Assembly: GCA_025345505.1 (NCBI GenBank)
Contig: JANVCC010000076.1
Location: forward strand, 6,435,577-6,499,576
Source: Todiramphus chloris collaris
Lineage: Eukaryota > Chordata > Aves > Coraciiformes > Alcedinidae
Direction: 5' to 3'
DNA length: 64,000 nucleotides
Every line of letters begins with the position of its first letter. Position 1 is the stretch's first letter. Made by a program: the position numbers and the translations under genes. The notes beneath the pieces were generated by a model, which made no database searches, was not told the DNA's origin, and saw only the letters and a program-made list of their open reading frames with translations. Shown one piece after another: positions 47,891 through 59,335 of this stretch.

Positions 47891-49112
47891 TTGCCCTTTC
47901 TTGTTAAATTCCATTCTTCTTTTTCCAGTCATTTTCCCACTTTTATTAACGGATTTTTTATTCCAATCCTGTACAAGAGTCTTGCAGGTCTTAATAATTT
48001 AGTACCATTCACATCTGTACCAAGAGAGGACATCCATCCTGTCTGGATGAATCATCATCCAGACTATCAATGAAATTACAGAATAGTACTCAATCCACAG
48101 CCATCTAAGCAAAATTTAACTGAAACATCCTTCTCATTTGATAGCTCCTCTCCAGTCCTGCATTATGACAACCTTTTCAAGAACTACAATGACGAACAGT
48201 TCTTAAATAATTGTATCACTGAGTCGACACTCTGCCTAAGATTTATGGATGACATCTTTATTATCTGGATTGGAAATTTGGACTCCCTTATTGATTTTTA
48301 CCACAAATCCAATAATCATCACTCTCCATCAAACTGTCACTGCAACACTCGTACACTAAAACCGGTTTCCTACAGCAACATCAGCAGTGGTAACTTGCAA
48401 GAGCAATAAATGGAAAACTAAAGGCCAGCACATCTGCAGGCATCAAAAATAGCTTCCCAAAAGCCTTATATACAGTTGAGACCCCAGCTACTAGAAAAGT
48501 ACTCATGGTGCTCACCTTAGAAATAAGGAAGATTTTTATCTGTCAGGAATACTTGTGTAGAAAAGAGCTTTTGAAAGCTATGTATAGAAATGTTTAAGTA
48601 CACGATGACACTTCCATCCATCACTGAACATGTACCTTCTATTGTCACATCCCATCTATCCCCAAACCTATACAAAGTGTCATTAAATAATTACAACTTG
48701 TAATACAAGGAACATCTTGCTCTTCAAAAAGCCCTGCAGCATCCCTAAATTCATTTTGAAAGGAGACTCCTTGTGCTCTCAAGCACACTAAACGAATACA
48801 GGTTTTCCCTGAGTAAAGAATAGAACATTTACCAACATATGTCTCCTGTACTACAATAAATATTCTCAACCCCAGACAATTAGTAGCCAACAAATCTTAA
48901 ACCTACAAGCTTCATCCATTACACCATGCTTTCTCATGGTAACTGTGCAGGTGAAATTATGGTTCCATATGACAATTAATTTTCCCTACAAGAATAATAA
49001 TTCACGCCAAAAATACACATAAACCCACACATTTCTAATGGAGGAACATGTTTTACAAAATTCACATTGTCATATTTTTAGTCTTGAACCCAAAGGGAAA
49101 CTTGCAAAGGGG
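47891..49112 (+). mobile_element. Penelope-like retroelement fossil (reverse transcriptase plus GIY-YIG endonuclease)
   Basis: A decayed retroelement whose motifs follow the order of Penelope-like elements (PLE). In one frame: a palm entry segment LVPFTSVPREDI (47999-48034), then TETSFSFD and SSPV, which match the region before the active site with a deletion around it. Next comes the catalytic motif LRFMDDIFIIW (48236-48268), followed by LIDFYHKSNNHHSP. After a frame change: INGKLK (48406), KNSFPKAL, and FICQEYLCRKELLKAM (48535). Back in the first frame: VTSHLSPNLYK (48644), then FERRLL as the PLE RRP/NL region. A third frame gives NNNSRQKY and THTFLMEEHV (49023-49052), then FSLEPKGKLAKG, which fits the C-terminal half of a GIY-YIG nuclease (R and H/E positions). 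It carries stops at 48071, 48407, 48595 and 48743 and about three frame changes. Its 5' part is missing. The family call rests on my knowledge of PLE motifs, not on a search. An ERVL LTR lies 201 bp downstream. Confidence 0.7.
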
Positions 49113-49313
49113 GGGAAATCCTGCAAATGAAAATTTGTAATTAATGTATGTTTTTATTTAATATCTAGAAAAAAAAGATAATTTAGGAGTTTGGTCCATT
49201 ACAGTCTTCTTATTGACTCCAAACTTTTCCATTTACATGTTATAAACTGATGTCTACTTCACCTTACATAGTTTATTAATTTTTTCTCTCCCCTCTCTTG
49301 TTCTGCTCCCTAA
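49113..49313. other. Possible Penelope-like element 3' flank
   Basis: AT-rich, ending in a pyrimidine-rich tract (TTTTTTCTCTCCCCTCTCTTG) just before the LTR. It could be the untranslated 3' part of the Penelope-like element, with the LTR inserted into it. The sequence itself gives no proof. Confidence 0.25.
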
Positions 49314-49903
49314 TGTGCTGGTTTTTGCTGGGGTGGAGTTAACTTTCTTCATAGTACCTTATGTGGGGCAATGTTTTGGATTTGTGCTGGAAACGGTGTT
49401 AATACCACAGGGATGTTTTCGTTACTGCTGAGCAGTGCTTACACAGAGCCAAGGCCTTTTCTGCTCCTCCCACCACAGTGAGTAGTCTGGAGGCAGGGAG
49501 CACAAGAGGTTGGGAGGGGATACAACCAGAACATCTAACCACAGCTGATCAAAGAGATATTCCAGACCATATCATGTCACGCTCAGCATATAAAGCTGGG
49601 GGGGAGAAGGATGGAGGAGACTTTTGGAGTGATGGTATTTTGTCTTCTCAAGTCACCACTACGCATGATGGAGCCCAGCTTTCTTTGAGATGGCTGAACA
49701 ATGCTGTTCATGCTGTCAATGAGAAGCAGTGAATGAATTCTTTGATTTGCTTGTGTGCATGGCTTTTGCTTTACTTGTTAAATTGTATTTATCTCAACCC
49801 ATGAGGCTTTTCAATTTTATTCTTCTGATTCTCTCCTCCAGCCCACCCGTGGAAAGAGTGAGCAAGTGGCTGCTTGGTTGCTGACTGGGGTTAAACCATG
49901 ACA
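49314..49903 (+). mobile_element. ERVL-type solo LTR, complete (590 bp)
   Basis: Complete LTR beginning TGTGCTGGTTTTTGCTGGGG and ending GGTTAAACCATGACA. A TATAAA box lies at 49589-49594 followed by GCTGGG. A GTTAAA poly(A)-like hexamer (49777-49782) precedes TTTATCTCAACCCATGAGG. The flanks CCTAA (49309-49313) and CCTAT (49904-49908) look like a 5-bp target-site duplication with one mismatch, the size used by ERVL elements. No internal proviral sequence adjoins either side, so two LTRs have recombined to leave one. An 84-codon frame inside it is incidental. Confidence 0.9.
49589..49594 (+). promoter_or_regulatory. LTR TATA box
   Basis: TATAAA in the U3 region, in the same GCTG-following context as in the LTR at 1-722. 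Confidence 0.6.
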
Positions 49904-51899
49904 CCTATGTACCCACTTTCTTTCTTCCGAAGACTTACTTGAAAACCCAATTAAAAAATGAACAAGTTTTCTCAGTTTATGTTAACTTTCAAAATCTACT
50001 TTTGTTTTGAACGTAAAGAACATATGTCTACCTAAAAAGTTGTCTTATTCTAACTTTACCCATCGGTCTAAAAAAAGATATCAGCTCTACTTACAGACAC
50101 TTGCCCTTCTGTCCTTAGACCCCTGCACTTTCAATAAAACACCATTTCTTTTGAGCAAGTTGGGATCTGAACTGTGTTAATTTCAACAAGAACATATTTG
50201 CCCTCTCTGGCTTAGTTTTGAGACTGTTCTGAGACAGTTTCAGAGCCTCAGGAAATTCAAAGTGTTAGTGAACAAAGACGAGATGACTTGCTTGACAAGA
50301 TTTTCTGATGGCATAACCTCATTAACTGTCATCACCCATGACCTTGTTATCTTCCAGACACTTATAGCTTGCTTGATTATTCATTCCCAAATTACCTGGG
50401 AATTGGAGGTCACGTAACCCATATAACGTGTCCTTGGAGAAGAGAGAGAGTAAAGTGTTGCCATGAAAGCCTACCTAGCAAAATAATGCAGAATTTCATT
50501 GCTAGTTATGTTCAAGGGACAAGAGAAATTTAAAAAGTTAACCATTATAATATGGTCAGAATTCATTAATATGAAAAATATTTTTAATATTGAGATGTTC
50601 TTTAGACCATTCATTGTTGGAAGCTTTTTTCCTTCCACGCATTTGTTCTGAGAACAGACTGTATATTATTTACTCCCTTCCATTTCAATACATTTTGTTC
50701 TCAGCTTTTGGAAGGAGAAGTTTGCATCTGGTTTTGACCTGAGGTGTATTTTCCCCAGAGTTTCATATAGATTTACTGTTGCTTGACAAAAGTTCATGTC
50801 ACTCAAAAATTAGGTTTGATTCTTATTCGATTTCTACAGTGAACAAAATCTGTACTACTAGCTATGGAAACAGAATTAGATGGGAAAATAAAACAACATA
50901 TCAGCTAAATTCTGCAAAACATGCAGTTTCTTTTAGAATCTCATCTTATTCTCTTGCATTTCCCAGATCTCAATGGCATTTTGTAGTTTTTAAAATGTAA
51001 TTTTAAAATTGTTTAAAGTGTTTAAAATGTAGTTTATTTTTTTAATTAATAGAACTAAAAAAATTTAAGTCATTCCAGATCATTCCCAAGTGAAGCTTAC
51101 CTTTTTTTTCCTAACTATGACTGTGATTATGTTGTGTTTTGATAAGCAATAACATCATTAAAAGACCACTGTCATATAATGCATATATAGATGAAGTGAA
51201 TAGAGGTTGAGAGCATTCAGATCTGGGAGAAAGTGCTTAGAGTCACAACATTTTCTAGAATTTCTGGTATATCTTCCTATACTACACACATATGGCAGTG
51301 TATTTCTACAGTCAAAGCCATGATTAGGTAGTAGCTTGCAACAGCATTCCCTAGACCCCATCTGTATGAACTAAGTCAAATCACACTGAAAACTGTTCAG
51401 AAGGGATGAAAGGAGTGGCTGAACCTATCAGTTGGCTTGGAAAATGAAACACAGCTCCTGCACTCAGAATTTGAGTATTATGCAGAAGAAAAGCAGCCTT
51501 ACTGATACCCTTATTTCAGAGGAAAACTCATTTGAGCTAAGGACAGCAGAACAAGTGTTTGACACAGATGAAACAAGCCTGGAGATCCAGACCTATTGAG
51601 CAGAAATGATGATAAGGATGAAGGACTTCACAAATACCTGGTTTTTACTCTGCAGAAGAGGGATGTCAGTCACCTCTCAGATTTTATCAGCTGGAGACGT
51701 TTAACTATTTCTGGAAACAAGGCATATGTACATTTCTCTCCCTGATATCATTCTTTGTCTTAACTAAACTGGTTTATTCTTGTAACCAAGTATTTTATTC
51801 TCTTTTCTTGTTCTCAAAGAAAGGTATTAGTGGCCAGTGCAAGTAAGGTTGCCTTGCATGAGAGTTAACTTACATTTCATGAATTACACTTGAAAGTCC

Positions 51900-52017
51900 C
51901 CTTCCTGAAGCTTTAAATTAAGCTCTGCATCTTCTGGGGCTTATGTATTGCACTTAGTCCTTCCTGAAGCTTTACATTAAGCTCTGCATCTTCTGGGGCT
52001 CATGTATTGCACTTAGT
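51900..52017 (+). repeat. 59-bp tandem duplication
   Basis: Two adjacent copies (51900-51958 and 51959-52017) beginning CCTTCCTGAAGCTTTA. They differ at two of 59 positions (AAATTA/ACATTA and CTTATG/CTCATG). The low divergence points to a fairly recent duplication. Confidence 0.95.
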
Positions 52018-52270
52018 CCTACTCACTTCTCAAATATTCACTAGCTGCAACTATGCAGCATGTGGATGTCAGCAATATTGTAAGTGGTCCTCTGGATTTT
52101 GTGGGTCAGATTCAATTTGTTTCACACAAATAGACTCTTGCTTTCTTTGCAGTCAGCTTTTATAAATCAGTCTTCTGGATCCCCTGCCCTGGGAATGTGT
52201 CTGACAGAGGACTGCATATTAGGTAAATTTGCTGTTGAAGCAACAAAAATGTTATTGCATCTTTGGACTG

Positions 52271-52309
52271 AGTTTTTAACCTTTGTCCCAAGTTTTTAAC
52301 CTTTGTCCC
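52271..52309 (+). repeat. 20-bp tandem duplication
   Basis: AGTTTTTAACCTTTGTCCC occurs at 52271-52289 and at 52291-52309, without mismatch, separated by one base. Confidence 0.95.
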
Positions 52310-53461
52310 CTTATATTCTTCTCTAGTACAACACCAGAATCTTAATGAAAAATCTACACACGTAAATTCATTAATTAAGCTTTTGGGATATGCTGCCCCC
52401 AATTTGAACAGTGTTTGTGTTCTAGCTAAACAGAAAATGGGAAAGACACCTTAAGAACAAACCCTGCATCTCAACTTTCACCTCTGCTACCATTCCAAAC
52501 AATTCCACCACCTTTCTATTATCATTTCAAGGTTTTCTTGACAAGTGAGTACAGAAGTGAAGAGATAAAGCCTCACTGACTCAGTTTGTCTCAGGCCTGT
52601 AGCCTACAGTCACAGTGAATAGATGAATGCACTACAGTAAATCACCTCCTGGGCTTTTTTTTTTTTAATAAACAGAAGACAAAATGTTAATGCCTTTTCT
52701 CCCTCACTCTTCTCAAATTGCATCCAAGCTTTGATTTTCAAAGTAATGAGTAGCAAAAGAGCAAGCTTGCTAAAAGTGGTATCTCTACAGTCATTCATTA
52801 TGAAACATACATTTCTCAGATGATGTGAACGGATTATAATCAACATTCTAATAGTGCTTTTCTATTCTGAATAACATTGTGGCCAGTTTCTAAGAGTAAT
52901 ATGCACAGAATTTTGTGTCATTTGCACCATGAATCTCTGTGGTATATTTATAATACACAAGACATATGCCAAACCTTTAGGTAGTTTGTTGTTGGGCTTC
53001 TAAAAATAGTAGATATCATTTTGCATGATAACAGGATGTTCTTCAGGAGTCAAAAGCTGCAGGTGGCAAAAATCTTCATGTTAAAATATTCAACAGCATA
53101 TTGAGAATGAAAAGTGTCAAAGAATGTGTTTCCAAAATGCAAACATAGGGTCACTTCTTTAGGCTATAATCTTTATTCATGTGAATCCTGATGAATCTTT
53201 CCCTACAATCTTCTGGTTTCTTGTTATACATATATTTCAGAGGCCATTTTAAGCACTTCCCAACATAACCTAAGAAAGGCAATCTTCTAACTTGAAAAAA
53301 ATAGTGAAACACTCAGACAGCTATTTCCTAGTAAATGACTCAATAAGATATGGTAATACGCTTCAAAACAAAGTTTTTAAATCAGAAGGCAGAGGTGTGA
53401 TTTGAAGTGCTGCATCCTGCAATCGTCATCGAGTTGTTGTCATCTCAATCATTGAATCATC

Positions 53462-53745
53462 ATCATAGAATCAATCATGGTTGGAAAGGACCTCCAGGGT
53501 CATCAAGTCCAACCTTTGTCTTAGCATTTCTCTAACCACTACACCATATCCTCAAGCTCCACATCTAATAGTTCTTTAAACACCTCCAGGGATGGTGACT
53601 TCACCACCTCCCTGCGCATCCTGTTCCAGTGCCATTTTTTGGGGAACATTTGCCTGTTCCAGTCTCCATTGACCAAGGCATCTTTCCTGAAGGACTGCCC
53701 TCCTGCTCTGTAACTTCATGCTTAAGTTATCCCTTGCAACCTCAA
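53462..53745 (-). mobile_element. CR1 LINE 3' fragment, minus strand
   Basis: The plus strand shows the complement of a CR1 3' end: CATAGAATCAATCATGGTTG, GAAAGGACCTCCAGGGTCAT, CAAGTCCAACC. Then comes the complement of the last coding segment (CACCTCCCTGCGCATCCTGT, TCCAGTGCCATTTTTTGGGG). The end away from the tail is not sharp and fades near 53.72-53.75 kb. It is frameshifted; the 120-codon minus-strand frame over it is a chance composite of CR1 and flank. Confidence 0.85.
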
Positions 53746-56700
53746 GAAGTTTCACAGATAAATTACTTGTATGCAGCAAATAGTGCATTGCTGCACCAGA
53801 GAGATAGATATTTCTCTGAAATGCACAAGATACTAAGTTGCTGTAGTAGATGTATCCTACTGCCTTGTGCCAACACATGCATTGAAAACCCATTTCATTA
53901 GCTTTCCTATTGGTGTATACAAGTCGACATTCTGACAATGTCAGAGAGCATTAGAAGACAAGGGCCTTCGCCTCTAGGCTCAGGGCCTGCTTCAAAGGTA
54001 GTAAAGGTAGCCCTTGAAAGAGTCAAAACTACATAAAATAACTTGATCTACTTGAGGGTGAATTTACACTCAAGTAAAGCACCCTTTGGGGACAGAATGG
54101 CTTCGAGAATAACATGAAGTGGTTTTACAATGGCAGAGAGGACTGAAGAAAAAAAATTATAAAGCATCAAAGACCTACTGACAGGAAAGTAAAGGATAAT
54201 CCCTTCAAGCTATGTGAAAGAAGAAAGAGACAGATGCATAGCAAAGGTTTGTAACGTGGTTCAAAGTGGGTTTAGTATCTTTGCTCCATCTTCATTACTG
54301 ATCTTAGAAGAACCTCCTCATCCTCTCCTTTCCTTGTAAACCTCTTACATATATTCAGTCCTACAAGGAGCATGGAAAGGCATTATGCCCCATCAGAGGT
54401 GTTGGAAAGGCACATCAAAGGACAGTCAAACCACAGGGAAGCAGCATGGTTAGCGCAGCTCCTTCTCCAGCTCCCCAGTCCAACTCTGGTGCTGCAGAAA
54501 AGTCCTTGCAACGAGCCACAACACTGAAAGTCATGTCATACTCTCAGAATAAACTCAGGAAGCCTATTCTGTCCAAATTTCTTCCAAGATGTAGTCTGCC
54601 GAGAAATGTAATGTTTCCTATTACTGCTGCCACAGATTTCAGATGACGATGCAGGGATTTGTAGGGGATGGGTATTGACAGCATTGCACTGCACCACACA
54701 TGCCCTACCCAGGAGTGGCTCACCCTTTCTAAAGACAACAACACTGGAAAAGGCAAGGAAGGTGGTTTGGCTTTTTTTCCATGAACACTAGCAACAAAAG
54801 CATTAATAGCAAAGCTTGCAAATATTTGAAATCTTGAGGTTAAGCAAGAGCTGTCAGCACTGAGCACTTGGATGCTGCCCTTCTAGGGTAAGCATGTATT
54901 GGGGTTTCCCACAGTGACTAAAAAATGCTGACACTTTCTAAGGGGCAGAACAGAAAGGCATGTGTAATGCTGGCACGGTATTAGAGCACAAAAAAAGCCT
55001 ATGGGATATGTTCCTTGCTGGGCATCATTCCAGCTAGTTCACACGTGGGACAACTGCCTCATTTTGGATGCTAGTGTGTTTACCAGCACAAGAACAGGTC
55101 CATTTTGTGCCAGATAATTTCTATACCATGCCAACTACTACGTGTCTAATTTACTAGTATATATGTAGTTATAAATTTATTGTAAGTTCACCAAAATACT
55201 TAGTGTTTACATTACTTCAGTTACATTTGTTATGAAAACTTACATATATAAATCTGTACATAAGTTATACATACATGTAGTAGGTATAACTACACACAAA
55301 CACTTCACTTCTCTCCTATCTAGGGGAACTCATGGGATTCTCTACTAATGTTGAACAAGACCTGCTGCCTCTCAACCATGTTTCACTCAGGGATAAATAA
55401 TCCTCACTGCTCTGAGCAGCACCAACCATCGTATGATTTTCCTGGATAGTGCTGAAGAAAAGTTTCCAATCAAATATGCTTAGATGATAAAAACTGAAGG
55501 AAAAAAGGCAGCTGTTTGTCTTAGGAAACCAGACAGTGCCCAGAGTGAAGAACTGTGACAGAATCTGTGAAACTCAGCTAGAGCATCCTGTGTTTTTCAT
55601 TATATTTACACCAACTTTTTTTGTTTCTGTTTGTCGATAGCAAGTTCATGTTTCTGCCCTAGAGACAACCTGAAGATATATAGCATGTCCCTTGAGAAGG
55701 GAATGTTCTTAGCAGCATCTTCAGAAACTGGAGAGTTAGAGTTGTTCATTATTAGACTGGAGGCCAACGAGGATCTTGTTGTCTTTGATAGATATTTATG
55801 CAGAACACATGAACACTAATTTTGACAAATGTCATCTGCATGGACTTAGGAAGCTTTAGATAGACTTTATTGTACAGATCTGTCTCAGATATTTCTAAAA
55901 ATGTTCTAAGACAGTCTTGATGATATGAGATTTTATTTCATTATGAAACAGTTTTGTAATGTATTTACTATATATTTATTACAGGATTGACATAAACCTA
56001 ACCACTTTCTTGTACTAAGAGGAAAGTCTGTTTGACACTTAACTGAAAGTTTCTGAATTGAATTCTGTACTCCCTGATGTAGATGTATTTCAGAATCAAC
56101 CCCTTCTAAAATAACAAATTAAAAACTTCTTTTTAAGCTACAAACATCACTTGGGGTTCAGTCTTGGTTTTCTCTTACATCTTAAGCACTATTCAGCTGG
56201 TTTTCCATCTGAGTAGTCAGGTGGAGTAAACAGGCTGACCTGAATATCACCCAGGGTGCAGGGCAAAACAGCTGGCACTGAACAGGATATTTCAGAAGAT
56301 CTGATGGTCTTAAATACCATTAAGGGAATTTCAGGAGGAAGAAATAGAGCAGAGGCATCAGGCCCACACCTTTCACTCCTGCCCCAGTCTGTTTTGACAT
56401 CTGTTTAAATTCTCAGGCTTTACAACATGATTACTGTATTGTAAATCCTGTAATTTGCAATATGGGAATTAAAGAAAAAAGTTATTTTAAGTCAACCCTG
56501 ACAACTAAGAGGTGTGACAAATTACCCAGATAAACTCTCTTTACTGTGGATGTTAGGGAGATGTACAGTACATTTGAAACTTTCATGAAAGGTGTTGTCT
56601 TCAACAAAAGCATTTTATTTCTTAAATAGACACACATGAAAGATTGGTTTGAAGATATGAATCATTACTGTTTAATATCATTTTGGCATGAGGAATCAAG

Positions 56701-57696
56701 TGTAGCATGTTCCAGTAATGAACTTTGTTAGTATAAGGACAAATAAGATGCTGGTGAAAAATTTCAGTGAATTTATAGATTTCATAGAGTCTAACTGGCT
56801 TGATTAACTCTTTGATTTACAGAGGATACAATCTGATCACCTCCTGTTATAGTTTAAACAAAAAGAAAATCAGTTCTTAGATCACTGTTGCTTCAGGCAG
56901 AGTGAATGAAGATTATGACACTTGAAAATGACTAACAATGAAAAGTTTATGAATGGGTTAGGTGCAATACAAAGAAATCCTAGTAGGTAAAGCACTTCTA
57001 TGCAGAAATACACTGGGAAAGAGCAATTCTTAAAATTGTAAATGCCTTCCTTATCGCAGATCTGGAGATAAGTATGTCTCTGCATAAATTAGAAAGATTT
57101 ACCATCAGATAGCCAAGGAAGAGATTACTGTGTCCTGTAAACTTGATTTATTGCATCTAACATCAGTATTTTGGGGAAACAGCAAGTAATCCATCCCCTG
57201 AATACACTGACAAGTCAACATCATAAACAGTCCTTCTGGATTATCCCAGGACTGACTGAAAACAACACAAACTTAAGTTTATTAATATATTGAAATAAAT
57301 ACCTTCACTATATCTATCCATATTTTACAGAGTCTGTCACCTTCTTTTATTGGTTACTTATTTTTTTAAACACTTTTTAGATGAATTTCTATTTAATATT
57401 TGTTCAAGCCTCCTTAGCTTTTACATGAACAGTAATCATCAGGGCTAATGTGTTTATTCAGCACTGGTTTCGGTGTTCTCTCCAGTATTTTAACAAAATC
57501 CTATTTAAATCATAGAGCTATTATTATTTACATTTAAAGTAACTCAACCTAAACAGTACTGATGAGCATACAAAATAATCCTGATTCTGATAGGGACTTT
57601 TCAATACAAATAAGGTTAACTCTTGGAGGTACCTTGAAGTCATCACTAATAAAACAGTGCATCTTGTGGCAAAAAACCATGACACTTTATAGACTT
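53746..57696. other. Unique sequence, no supported gene
   Basis: Bases 54290-54880 are slightly richer in G+C and carry open frames on both strands without recognisable products. A frame at about 55631-55819 follows a pyrimidine tract (CTTTTTTTGTTTCTG) and reads LEKGMFLAASSETGELELFI before a stop. It is exon-like only weakly. Confidence 0.4.
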
Positions 57697-57785
57697 ACAG
57701 AATAATATAGGCTGTAAGCAATCTCTGGAGGGCATCTGGTTCAAGTCTCTGTTCAAAGCAAAGCTTCTCTAGAGCTGGCTCCCTT
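57697..57785 (-). mobile_element. Old CR1 LINE tail, minus strand
   Basis: ACAGAATAATATAGGCTGTA, AGCAATCTCTGGAGGGCATC, TGGTTCAAGTCTCTGTTCAA, AGCAAAGCTTCTCTAGAGC follow the complement of the CR1 3' region (GAATCATAG...TTGG...CTCTGGAGGTCATCTGGTCCAA) with heavy divergence. Confidence 0.7.
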
Positions 57786-59232
57786 CTATATCACAACATG
57801 CAGAGAAGTATTGCTCAAGGATTACTTCCCTGCAAAACACTGAGATGAAAGATTCTATACCGACAAATACAGTTGATACTGAAAGTCACTTTAAAGCAGA
57901 CAAATGTGCAATTTCTTGGAATTGGTTTAGTATTGTTTTGCTTTCTTCAGAGAAAGAATCTATTTTTAATTTTTGCAATTGAAGCATTAAACCATATTCC
58001 AATTATATATGCTAATTATATTACCCTGCCTGTAAAATATTAATTATCATTATTTCCTCTTTTTTTACTTGCAAGATACCTGGTAGGCATTCACTGCTCT
58101 TGTAAGAATCCAATTTACATTGTTTAGAATATCTTTTTTGGGGAGTAATGTTATTAATCATAACGCAGTCTTGCCTGTTACACACCAAAACTAAAGGCTT
58201 AGTCATGGTAGCTTCCTCTTATACTTGATAAATTCTACACTACCTCCAAAAGTAAGTGTTAAGAAGAATATGGTGGTAATTTCCTTTCTGATGCAGGAAA
58301 TAAACAAGTGTAGGCAGATATAAAAAACCTGACAAACTGTCTGAATGAAGTCAGATTCCTAGTGAGGGAATGCTGCCAAGCTACAGCATTAGCTGATTTG
58401 GCATACTTCAGACAGGCATAGGATTTCAGAACCATTTATACAAAAACAGGCTCTCCTTACAGCGCTGCATCATTCCTTTATAAGAGATATGCAATTGTCA
58501 TGTGGCACAAATCAGACCTCAAATGAAAATTCATTGATTTTAAACATATATGGGAAATTAAAATTAATTATAATCCCACATCTAGAAGCTAAATGATAGA
58601 TGGCATAACTGACAGTGAGCAAAGATGAGAAATTTTGTTTCATATTTACATAGATTAGCACCCCACACATTTTCTAGATCACATTCTGCCTTTTGCTGTT
58701 GACATTGTTTTTCTAATCCACTCAGGTTTCCAAGTAGAATTCATACAAATAAACCACCCTCCAAATCCTCCTTTCCTGCATTTTCTTCCTATTTATAATT
58801 TTGAAATGGATTAGTTACAGCATTAAAGGGCCAAGATAGAGATGCACATCATCAATTAGAGTATTACAATATAAATTAAAGTTTGTTTGTGTATTGAAGC
58901 AAGTTTACTTAAAGCATCTGATATACAATATAGGACTATACGAATGTGATAATACCCAACTGCAGTGTTATATTCTTACAACTTTGATTATAGGATGAGG
59001 TCTTGCATATTTTCCAGTTCTATTTGATTGTTGACTACATTAAATTCCACGTACTCTGAGTAAACTCTTATGCACTCAAAACATTCTGTATGTTCCCTTT
59101 AAATGAGACATTTATAATTGCAAACTGAAGTATACTCTAAAAACGAGGACAGATTTCACCTAAAGAATCAGTTAATGTATTAAATGGCTGTGATGTTTTT
59201 TTCTGTTCTGTTCTAGGGCCATTAAAGCTATA
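57786..59232. other. Unique AT-rich sequence
   Basis: Nothing recognised. Confidence 0.5.
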
Positions 59233-59335
59233 CAGAATCATAGAATGCTTTGGTTGGAAGGGAACTTTTTTTTAGAGGTCATCTAGTTCAACCTCCCTGC
59301 AGTGAGTAGGGACATTTTCAACTAGATCAGAACTC
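59233..59335 (-). mobile_element. CR1 LINE tail, minus strand
   Basis: CAGAATCATAGAATGCTTTG, GTTGGAAGGGAAC, AGAGGTCATCTAGTTCAACC, TCCCTGCAGTGAGTAGGGAC, ATTTTCAACTAGATCAGA: complement of a CR1 3' end, about 100 bp left. The CCTGCAGTGAGTAGGG part is the CR1 3' hairpin region. Confidence 0.88.

Larger units (their letters stand above)
49904..53461. other. Unique AT-rich sequence with tandem duplications
   Basis: No supported gene. Contains an AATAAA (about 50135) in unassigned sequence and two tandem duplications (51900-52017 and 52271-52309). Confidence 0.45.

Noticed and set aside
49478-49732. 84-codon plus-strand frame
   Set aside because: Lies inside the ERVL solo LTR; such LTRs do not encode proteins.
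53576-53938. 120-codon minus-strand frame
   Set aside because: Half of it is an out-of-frame read of the CR1 tail at 53462-53745 and the rest is flank.
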